Assembly: GCA_023419535.1 (NCBI GenBank)
Contig: JAEZXX010000002.1
Span: 1-15,388 of the forward strand
Direction of reading: 5' to 3'
DNA: 15,388 nucleotides
Origin: Pseudomonadota bacterium
GTDB lineage: Bacteria > Pseudomonadota > Alphaproteobacteria > Rhizobiales > Rhizobiaceae
The translations under genes and the position numbers were made by a program. Every line of letters begins with the position of its first letter. Positions within the stretch are counted from its first letter, which is position 1. Below, in pieces: positions 1-6,819 of the stretch. The notes below the pieces were generated by a model. That model ran no database searches. It was not told the origin of the DNA and worked only from the letters and a program-made list of their open reading frames with translations.

Positions 1-890
<890 letters not shown>

Positions 891-916
891 GGCCAACGGC
901 TGATCGCAGCCGTTTC

Positions 917-952
917 GGGCGGGCTTCTCGGACTCGGGAAGCCCGCCCTTTT
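917..952 (+). terminator. Rho-independent terminator of tuf
   Basis: A perfect 11-bp stem pairs GGGCGGGCTTC (917-927) with GAAGCCCGCCC (938-948) around a 10-base loop. A TTTT run follows at 949-952. It lies 26 bases after the tuf stop codon, the expected place for an intrinsic terminator. It separates tuf from the glycosyltransferase genes, which therefore probably have their own promoter. Confidence 0.92.
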
Positions 953-991
953 CGTTCGGGCCCGGGCATGGCGCGCGGGCGGACAGGTCCC

Positions 992-1705
992 ATGGCCACT
1001 CATCCCCTCGTCGTCTCCTACTTCACCCCCGACACGCCCTACGAAGCCCATGCGCTGGCGCTCGCCCGCTCCGTGCGGGAGCTCGGGCTGGACTGCCGGA
1101 TCGAGCCGCGGCCTTCGGCCGGAAGCTGGACCGGCAATTGCGCGCAGAAGGCGCTGTTCATCCGCGACATGCATCGGGCGGAGGGGCGGCCGATCCTCTG
1201 GGTCGACGCGGACGGGCGGATGCGCCGTCCCCTCGACGAACTCTCGCAAGCCTCCGCCGATCTTGCCGTGGTGCGGCGCGAGGGCTGGTCCTTCTACGGC
1301 GGCCAGATCTATTTCGGCGCGGGCCCCGCCGCGACCGCGCTGATCGATCGCTGGTGCGCCTATTGCGAGGCCGATCCGCATGTCTGGGACCAGGTGTCGC
1401 TCGGCTACGCCTGGTGGGACCGGACGCTTGCCGGGCCGCTCGACGTGCTTTGGCTGCCCGAGGCGGTCTTCGCCAAGCGCAGCCGGTCCTGGATCAAGCG
1501 CCGTTTTCAGGATCTCTTCGGCCGCGCGGCGGTCGTCCACGAGCAGGAGAGCCGCCGTTCCAAGCGCCGTTTCGCAGGCGAGATCGCAGAGTTCGGCACC
1601 GCCGACGTGCCGGACTGGTGGCGGACGGCGTCGGTCGAAAATTCGCCCTTTCCCCTGTCGCCCGAGCAGCGGCGCGAACTCGGGCTCGTCGCGACGCCCG
1701 CCTGA
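992..1705 (+). CDS. Putative GT-A-fold glycosyltransferase (first of three)
   Basis: This 237-residue protein looks like a nucleotide-diphospho-sugar transferase. After an N-terminal strand (LVVSYFTPDTPYEAHA) comes the acceptable GT-A pattern ILWVDADGRM with a DxD-type motif at D72-A73-D74, the usual metal and sugar-nucleotide binding site. A WDQVSLGY segment with D133-Q134 follows, resembling the late acceptor/metal region of GT8- and GT77-like enzymes. No signal peptide or membrane segment is visible, so it should act in the cytoplasm, perhaps at the inner membrane face. The ATG at 992 is preferred because GGACAGG (981-987) lies just upstream. An in-frame ATG at 968 would add eight residues but has no clear ribosome binding site. 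The gene follows the tuf terminator and precedes a second GT-A gene by 121 bp. Donor sugar and acceptor cannot be read from sequence. The fold call is fairly good; the reaction is inference. Confidence 0.72.
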   Translation: MATHPLVVSYFTPDTPYEAHALALARSVRELGLDCRIEPRPSAGSWTGNCAQKALFIRDMHRAEGRPILWVDADGRMRRPLDELSQASADLAVVRREGWSFYGGQIYFGAGPAATALIDRWCAYCEADPHVWDQVSLGYAWWDRTLAGPLDVLWLPEAVFAKRSRSWIKRRFQDLFGRAAVVHEQESRRSKRRFAGEIAEFGTADVPDWWRTASVENSPFPLSPEQRRELGLVATPA

Positions 1706-1826
1706 GCCATGGACGGCAAGCCGGCTCCGTTTGTGTCCGCCCGGAGGCTCTGTTAGAGCCGCAGCCGAGCCTGAGAGCCTCATGCCGTGCCGTCCGCTGG
1801 ACGGACCTGACGGGAAAGGACAAGAC

Positions 1827-2522
1827 ATGCCGAACGAAACCGCGCGCGTCTTCATCGGATACGATTCCAAAGAAGTCGTCGCCTACCACGTGCTCGTCCA
1901 GAGCATCCTGGACCACGCCTCCATGCCCGTTTCGTTCGTGCCCATCGCGCTCGACAATCTGAAGGGCCTCTTCACCCGCGAACGCAACGCGCTGCAGTCG
2001 ACCGAATTCTCCTTCTCGCGCTTCCTGACCCCCTATCTCAGCGGCTACGAGGGCTGGAGCCTCTTCCTCGACTGCGACATGCTGATGCGCGCCGACATCG
2101 CCGAGCTCTGGGCACTGCGCGACGAGGACAAGGCGGTGATGTGCGTCAAGCACGACTACCAGCCGAAGGTCGAGACCAAGTTCCTCGGCCAGGTGCAGAC
2201 CAAGTACGAAAAGAAGAACTGGTCGAGCGCCATGCTCTTCAACAACGCGCGCTGCCGCGCGCTGACGCCGGACTTCGTCAACATGGCGTCCGGTCTTGAA
2301 CTCCATCAGTTCAAGTGGCTGTCCGGCGACGAGGAGATCGGCGCCCTGCCGGCCGGCTGGAACTGGCTCGTCAACGAGTACGACCACGATCCGGCGGCCA
2401 AGAACGTCCACTTCACCGATGGCGGGCCGTATTTCGACGAGTACAGGAACGACGACTACGCCGAGGAGTGGTTCGCCATGCGCGAGCGCGTGCTGCACGT
2501 CCAGCAGCGCGCCGGCGCCTGA
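1827..2522 (+). CDS. Putative GT8-like glycosyltransferase (second of three)
   Basis: This 231-residue protein begins MPNETARVFIGYDSKEVVAY, the N-terminal strand-helix unit of GT8-like (COG1442-type) transferases. LFLDCDMLM carries the DxD motif at D82-C83-D84, followed by ADIAELW as in that family. The C-terminal half has LPAGWNWLVNEYD and VHFTDGGPYFDEY, typical of bacterial GT-A enzymes that build surface glycans. There is no signal peptide or membrane span. The ATG at 1827 has a good ribosome binding site, AAAGGA at 1815-1820 with six-base spacing. The 120-base leader holds two short perfect hairpins (1746-1760 and 1790-1804). A weak promoter-like pair, TTGTGT at 1731 and TAGAGC at 1754 spaced 17, is present but unconvincing. 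The next gene starts 5 bp after this stop, so the two are almost certainly cotranscribed. The likely role is lipopolysaccharide, capsule or other exopolysaccharide assembly; the substrate is unknown. Confidence 0.82.
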   Translation: MPNETARVFIGYDSKEVVAYHVLVQSILDHASMPVSFVPIALDNLKGLFTRERNALQSTEFSFSRFLTPYLSGYEGWSLFLDCDMLMRADIAELWALRDEDKAVMCVKHDYQPKVETKFLGQVQTKYEKKNWSSAMLFNNARCRALTPDFVNMASGLELHQFKWLSGDEEIGALPAGWNWLVNEYDHDPAAKNVHFTDGGPYFDEYRNDDYAEEWFAMRERVLHVQQRAGA

Positions 2523-2527
2523 CGCGG

Positions 2528-3346
2528 ATGCGGGCCGATCCGTTCGAGGGCGCCGGGCGCATCGTCCTCGTCGCCAACAGCGACGCGGCGGATGTCGGAA
2601 CGCTCGAGACGCTGGACGACGGCTCCACGCTCTTCGTCTTCTTCAACAAGACCTACAAGGTCCTGAACCGTCCCTTCGGACGGCCCTGCCTGCTTCTCGC
2701 CCGCTCCAGCCCGGCGGGCGCCAACATCGTCTACCGGCGCGAGGTCGAGGCCGTCACGCGCCATCTCGTCGGTCCGGGCTTCCGGGGGATCGTGAACCTC
2801 AAGGCTGGCGCGAAGGAGCGCTTCAGCGCGCCGGCCGAGTTCGGCGGGCATGCGGTCGCGCCGCTCGACCTGTCGCGCGCCTTCGTCGGCTTCTATTCGC
2901 CGGCCCACGTGCCGACGAGCGGTTTCGCGCTCGCGCTCCATCTCCTGGAGGCGCGACCGGAGGCGGAGATCGTCCTCTGCGGCTTCACCGGGCGGCGCAG
3001 CGCGCGCTGGAAGCTCTTCCACGACCACGACTGGACCTTCGAGCAGATCGTGCTGCGGCTCCTCTCCCGGTCGGGACGGCTGCGGATGATCCAGGGCGGC
3101 GAGGCGAACGAGGGCGGGGACGGCGCGGTGATCCTCGCCCGCTTCCCCGAGATGAAGGCGGAGGAGGTCGCCCTGGTCTCCGCCGAGGTCCTGTCCGAGC
3201 GCCTGGAGGGCGCGACGGTCGCGATCGACGGGCTGTTGAAGGTGACGCGGCCGCTGGCGAAGCTGGACGGCTTCGTCCGGCGCCTTCGTCCGGCGACCCG
3301 CAAGGCGAAGCTCGCGGCGAAGGACGAGGGCACCAGCGCCGCATGA
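2528..3346 (+). CDS. Putative GT29-like (sialyltransferase-like) glycosyltransferase (third of three)
   Basis: This 272-residue protein resembles the catalytic core of the GT29 sialyltransferase family, although it is clearly divergent. The N-terminus RIVLVANSDA (N17) followed by LFVFFNK (N40) matches the 'VGN...FN' pattern of the L motif, which binds CMP-sugar. PTSGFALAL at residues 129-137 corresponds to the S motif. HDWTFE (H167 to E172) fits the HxxxxE motif VS, whose histidine is the catalytic base in characterised enzymes. No signal anchor is seen, unlike the Golgi enzymes, so it should be cytosolic. The C-terminus is rich in Lys and Arg, possibly allowing peripheral membrane contact. 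The gene follows the GT8-like gene by 5 bp and so forms an operon with it. A CMP-linked acid sugar such as sialic acid or Kdo is a reasonable guess for the donor, but nothing here proves it. No CMP-sugar synthesis gene lies in the window. Confidence 0.66.
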   Translation: MRADPFEGAGRIVLVANSDAADVGTLETLDDGSTLFVFFNKTYKVLNRPFGRPCLLLARSSPAGANIVYRREVEAVTRHLVGPGFRGIVNLKAGAKERFSAPAEFGGHAVAPLDLSRAFVGFYSPAHVPTSGFALALHLLEARPEAEIVLCGFTGRRSARWKLFHDHDWTFEQIVLRLLSRSGRLRMIQGGEANEGGDGAVILARFPEMKAEEVALVSAEVLSERLEGATVAIDGLLKVTRPLAKLDGFVRRLRPATRKAKLAAKDEGTSAA

Positions 3347-3349
3347 CCC

Positions 3350-3378
3350 TTGCATCGGACGCGGCGGCGGATTATTGC
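3350..3378 (+). promoter_or_regulatory. Candidate promoter of tRNA-Trp
   Basis: TTGCAT (3350-3355) and TATTGC (3373-3378) are separated by exactly 17 bases and resemble -35 and -10 elements. Transcription would start near 3385, giving a leader of about 30 bases before the tRNA. The short AT-rich patch ATTATTG stands out in an otherwise very G+C-rich sequence. The hexamers are imperfect, so this is a suggestion only. Confidence 0.4.
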
Positions 3379-3415
3379 CCTGTCCGTGCCGGACACTCCG
3401 AGGAGCGTCCGCCGC

Positions 3416-3491
<76 letters not shown>

Positions 3492-3515
3492 GTCCGGCCC
3501 GCCCGCTGCTTCCCG

Positions 3516-3812
3516 TCAGTTCCCGATCCGGACGACGGCGCGCGTGCTGAGTTCCACGATGACCGGCCGTCCCTGCCAGTAGAAGTAGCCGTAGACGTTG
3601 TCGGCCGTCTCCGCGACGGTCGCGAGCTCGACGGTCTGGGGCACCGAGGCGCCGATAGAGGGCGCGCCGCGCAGCTCGGCGTCCGCCACCGGATGGTCGA
3701 CCGCATAGTCGAAGACGACGACGGGCCGCTGCTCCTCCTGCGCCGCCGCGACCGTGGCGCTGGACAAGAGGATCGCCGACAGGACTGCGACGAACGTTCT
3801 GACCGAACCCAT
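3516..3812 (-). CDS. Small secreted DUF1236-like protein
   Basis: This 98-residue protein starts MGSVRTFVAVLSAILLSSAT, a typical Sec signal peptide, with a probable signal peptidase I site at VAAAQ-E near residue 25. The mature part has VPQTVELATVAETADNVYGY followed by GRPVIVELSTRAVVRIG. This matches the DUF1236 pattern of an LP-x-V-x-L strand, a Y-x-Y strand and a final pair of strands ending just before the C-terminus. Proteins of this family are small periplasmic proteins found widely in Hyphomicrobiales, and their function is unknown. The ATG at 3812 is chosen because GGGAGA lies six bases upstream and the signal peptide begins there; the frame stays open 33 codons further upstream without a site. 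The gene converges on tRNA-Trp and diverges from mutS. The signal peptide is sure, the domain assignment fairly so. Confidence 0.8.
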   Translation of the reverse strand: MGSVRTFVAVLSAILLSSATVAAAQEEQRPVVVFDYAVDHPVADAELRGAPSIGASVPQTVELATVAETADNVYGYFYWQGRPVIVELSTRAVVRIGN

Positions 3813-4052
3813 GGCGTATCTCCCGGCGGGACGAAGACTTGGCGACCGTGCCCTGGCGCGTCCGGGACCGGCCGCGGTCGCGCCACGCGCATCCTCTGCG
3901 CCTCCAGGCATGAACGGTGCATGAAGGACGTCTCGGACCGCGCCCGAATATCGGACCCGATCGCGGCCTTCGCAAGACGGGCAAGGCGACGAGGGCGTGG
4001 ACGAGGACGGTGCGGCGCTTGCGCGGCGCGTTCCATCTAGTAGGACGGAGCA

Positions 4053-4091
4053 ATGCCGATCCGCCTCCCCACCGCGAGCCGACCCCGATGA
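4053..4091 (+). CDS. Possible 12-residue leader ORF overlapping the mutS start
   Basis: ATG at 4053 opens a 13-codon frame encoding MPIRLPTASRPR. Its TGA (4089-4091) overlaps the mutS ATG (4088-4090) as ATGA. It has a Shine-Dalgarno-like AGGACGGAG at 4042-4050, with the AGGA part seven bases from the ATG. The mutS ATG itself is preceded by a pyrimidine-rich stretch with no evident site. This arrangement would allow ribosomes ending the leader to restart on mutS. The peptide has no runs of a single regulatory codon, so amino-acid-sensing attenuation is not suggested. Chance cannot be excluded for so short a frame. Confidence 0.35.
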   Translation: MPIRLPTASRPR

Positions 4092-6751
4092 GCGCCGCCG
4101 GCGCCGCTCCGACGCCGATGATGGCGCAGTATCTGGAGATCAAGGCCGCCAACGCCGACTGCCTGCTCTTCTACCGGATGGGCGACTTCTACGAGCTCTT
4201 CTTCGAGGACGCGGCGATCGCCTCGCAGATCCTCGGGATCACACTCACCAAGCGCGGCAAGCATCTGGGCGACGACATCCCGATGGCGGGCGTGCCGATC
4301 CACGCCGCGGACGACTATCTTCACAAGCTGATCGCCAGCGGCCACCGCGTCGCCGTCTGCGAGCAGATCGAGGACCCGGCGGAGGCGAAGAAGCGCGGCG
4401 CCAAGTCCGTCGTGCGGCGCGACGTGGTGCGTCTCGTCACGCCGGGCACCATCACCGAGGAGACGCTGCTCAAGCCGGGCCGTCCGAACTATCTGGCCGC
4501 GCTCGCGCGCACCGGCGGGTCCGGCCCCTCCGCCGACTACGCCATCGCCTGGAGCGACCTCTCCACCGGCCTGTTCCGGCTCGCCTCCTCCAAGGCGGAT
4601 CGCTTCGTCGCCGACCTCCTCGCGCTGGAGCCGAGCGAGATCCTCGTCGCCGACGCCCTCGTCGCGGACGAGGAGGTGGCCCCGCGGCTGAAGCCGCTCG
4701 GCCGGCGCGTGCGCGCCGCGCCGGCCGTCCTCTTCGACGGCGCGACGGCGGAGGCGCGGCTCGCGGGCTTCTTCCACGTCGCCTCGCTCGACGGGTTCGG
4801 AGACTTCACGCGCGCCGAACTCTGCGCGGGCGCCGCGCTCCTCGCCTATCTCGGCAAGACGCAGCTCGCCGCCCGTCCGCCTCTCCAGCGGCCCGAACGC
4901 CTGAGCGAAGGCGAGGCGATGCTGATCGACCCCGCGACGCGGGCGAGCCTGGAGCTGACGCGGACGCTGTCCGGCCGCCGCCAGGGCTCGCTTCTCTCCG
5001 TGGTCGACCGCACGGTGACGGGGGCGGGCTCGCGCCTTCTCGCCAGCCGGCTGGCCCAGCCGCTGACGAGCCCGGCCGCCGTCGCCGACCGGCAGGCGAG
5101 CGTCGCCTTCTTCGTGGAGGACCGTGCCCTCTGCCGGTCGGTGCGCGACTGCCTGAAGGGCATGCCCGATCTGGAGCGTGCGCTCGCACGGCTCTCGCTC
5201 GGGCGCGGCGGCCCGCGTGATCTCGGCGCCGTGCTGGAGACGCTGATCCGGGGGGAAGCGCTGCGCACCCTTTTCGCCGGCCGCGACTGCGAGGCCGAAC
5301 TGGCGCAGGCCGCGGGCCGGCTCGGCGGCGTGCCCCCGCATGTGCGCAGCCGGCTGGAAGGCGACCTCGCCGACGACCTGCCGCTTCTGGCGCGCGACGG
5401 AGGCCTCATCGCGGCGGGCGCGATCCCGGCACTCGACGAGGCGCGAGCCCTTCGCGACCGCTCGCGCAAGATCGTCGCGGATCTCCAGGCCCGCTACGCC
5501 GCCGAGACGGGGGTGAAGTCGCTGAAGGTGCGCCACAACAACGTCCTCGGCTATTTCGTCGAGGTCTCGGAGGCCCAGGGGCCGACGCTCGCCGCGAGGG
5601 CCGAATTCATCCATCGCCAGACCATGGCGAACGCCATGCGCTTCTCGACGACCGAGCTGGCCGACCTGGAATCGCGCATCGAGGCGGCGGGCTCGGAGGC
5701 GCTGCGACTCGAGCTCGAACGCTTCGACGACCTGCGCGTGCTCGTCCTCGAGGCGATCGAGCCGCTGCGGGCGGCCGCTCAGGCGCTCGCCGTCATCGAC
5801 CTCTCCGCCGGCCTCGGCGATCTCGCCGCCCGCGAGGAGTGGGTCCGCCCGCTCGTCGACGACAGCCTCGCCTTCGAGATCGAGTGCGGGCGCCACCCGG
5901 TGGTGGAGGCCGCGCTGAAGGCGTCCTCGGGCGGCGCGTTCGTCGCCAACGACTGCGATCTCTCGCCGCCCCCCGGCGCCTCGAACGGCGCCATCTGGCT
6001 CCTGACCGGCCCGAACATGGGGGGCAAGTCGACCTTCCTGCGCCAGAATGCGCTGATCGCGGTGCTGGCGCAGATCGGCGCCTTCGTGCCGGCGACGCGC
6101 GCCCATATCGGCATCGTCGACCGCCTGTTCAGCCGCGTCGGCGCCTCCGACGACCTGGCGGAGGGGCGCTCGACCTTCATGGTCGAGATGGTCGAGACCG
6201 CCGCGATCCTTAATCAGGCCGGGCCGCGCACCCTCGTCGTCCTCGACGAGATCGGTCGCGGCACCTCGACCTATGACGGGCTGTCCATCGCCTTTTCGGC
6301 GATCGAGCATCTCCACGAGGTGAACCGCTCGCGGGCCCTCTTCGCGACGCACTTCCACGAGATGACGGCGCTGTCGGCGCGTCTCTCGCGGCTGAAGAAC
6401 GCGACCATGCGCGTGAAGGAGTGGGAAGGCGAGGTCGTCTTCCTGCACGAGGTGAAGGCCGGGGTCGCCGACCGGTCCTACGGCATCCAGGTCGCCAAGC
6501 TCGCCGGGCTCCCGCCGGCGGTGGTGGAGCGCGCGCGCAGCGTCCTGAAGCAGCTGGAGAAGGGGCAGCGCGGCGAGCGCCGCACCGCGCTTCTCGACGA
6601 CCTTCCGCTCTTCGCCGCGCTCAAGCCCGAGCCGGAGCCCTCGGCGAGAGCCGATCCGGTCGTCGAGGCGCTCGCCGGCATCGACCCCGACGCCTTGACG
6701 CCGCGCGAGGCGCTGGAGGCCCTCTATCGCCTGAAGGCGCTTCACGCATGA
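4088..6751 (+). CDS. mutS: DNA mismatch repair protein MutS
   Basis: MutS binds mismatches and small loops in DNA and recruits MutL to start strand-specific repair. The 887-residue product is a normal length for alphaproteobacteria. The N-terminal domain has TPMMAQYLEIKA, then the mismatch-probing Phe-x-Glu motif at F34-Y35-E36. The C-terminal ATPase has the Walker A motif GPNMGGKST (641-649), the signature region LAEGRSTFMVEM, Walker B with VVLDE (D720-E721), and the HFHEM histidine segment. DLPLF at about 838-842 resembles a sliding-clamp-binding peptide. The start at 4088 places the conserved TPMMAQYLEIK near residue 9 as in homologues. The frame is open back to 3917, but upstream codons look non-coding and no in-frame start there has a ribosome binding site. 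A 12-codon frame ends on this start codon. glnD follows after 68 bp. All key residues are present, so it should be active. Confidence 0.98.
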   Translation: MSAAGAAPTPMMAQYLEIKAANADCLLFYRMGDFYELFFEDAAIASQILGITLTKRGKHLGDDIPMAGVPIHAADDYLHKLIASGHRVAVCEQIEDPAEAKKRGAKSVVRRDVVRLVTPGTITEETLLKPGRPNYLAALARTGGSGPSADYAIAWSDLSTGLFRLASSKADRFVADLLALEPSEILVADALVADEEVAPRLKPLGRRVRAAPAVLFDGATAEARLAGFFHVASLDGFGDFTRAELCAGAALLAYLGKTQLAARPPLQRPERLSEGEAMLIDPATRASLELTRTLSGRRQGSLLSVVDRTVTGAGSRLLASRLAQPLTSPAAVADRQASVAFFVEDRALCRSVRDCLKGMPDLERALARLSLGRGGPRDLGAVLETLIRGEALRTLFAGRDCEAELAQAAGRLGGVPPHVRSRLEGDLADDLPLLARDGGLIAAGAIPALDEARALRDRSRKIVADLQARYAAETGVKSLKVRHNNVLGYFVEVSEAQGPTLAARAEFIHRQTMANAMRFSTTELADLESRIEAAGSEALRLELERFDDLRVLVLEAIEPLRAAAQALAVIDLSAGLGDLAAREEWVRPLVDDSLAFEIECGRHPVVEAALKASSGGAFVANDCDLSPPPGASNGAIWLLTGPNMGGKSTFLRQNALIAVLAQIGAFVPATRAHIGIVDRLFSRVGASDDLAEGRSTFMVEMVETAAILNQAGPRTLVVLDEIGRGTSTYDGLSIAFSAIEHLHEVNRSRALFATHFHEMTALSARLSRLKNATMRVKEWEGEVVFLHEVKAGVADRSYGIQVAKLAGLPPAVVERARSVLKQLEKGQRGERRTALLDDLPLFAALKPEPEPSARADPVVEALAGIDPDALTPREALEALYRLKALHA

Positions 6752-6761
6752 TGCAGCGGCG

Positions 6762-6790
6762 TTTCCGTGCGGGGCAAACTGGTCTATAGG
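6762..6790 (+). promoter_or_regulatory. Candidate promoter of glnD
   Basis: TTTCCG (6762-6767) and TATAGG (6785-6790) are separated by 17 bases in the short mutS-glnD gap. The -10-like element is good for such a G+C-rich region; the -35 is weak. Transcription would begin near 6797, inside the palindrome at 6794-6807. If real, it would let glnD and the genes after it be expressed independently of mutS. Confidence 0.3.
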
Positions 6791-6793
6791 CCG

Positions 6794-6807
6794 CCCCTTC
6801 GAAGGGG
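6794..6807 (+). repeat. Perfect 14-bp palindrome in the glnD leader
   Basis: CCCCTTCGAAGGGG is a perfect palindrome ending 12 bases before the glnD ATG. Its right arm, AAGGGG, is the only strong purine run upstream of the start. As RNA it could fold into a small hairpin that hides this run; as DNA it could be a dimer-protein site. Neither is shown by the sequence alone. Confidence 0.4.
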
Positions 6808-6819
6808 ATCGGACGTTTC

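Noticed and set aside
968..991. Earlier start (ATG 968) for the first glycosyltransferase
   Set aside because: It would add only MARGRTGP, has no ribosome binding site and begins close to the terminator. The ATG at 992 has GGACAGG upstream.
3841..3881. Inverted repeat GCGACCG/CGGTCGC in the gap between the DUF1236-like gene and mutS
   Set aside because: The arms are seven bases with a 26-base loop in very G+C-rich sequence, which is likely by chance. No promoter elements or conserved motif support it.
4037..6745. A 902-codon open frame on the minus strand opposite mutS
   Set aside because: It lies wholly antisense to mutS, whose motifs are intact. Its translation is low-complexity Arg/Ala/Gly/Glu-rich sequence with no family features. 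Such frames are expected at this base composition.
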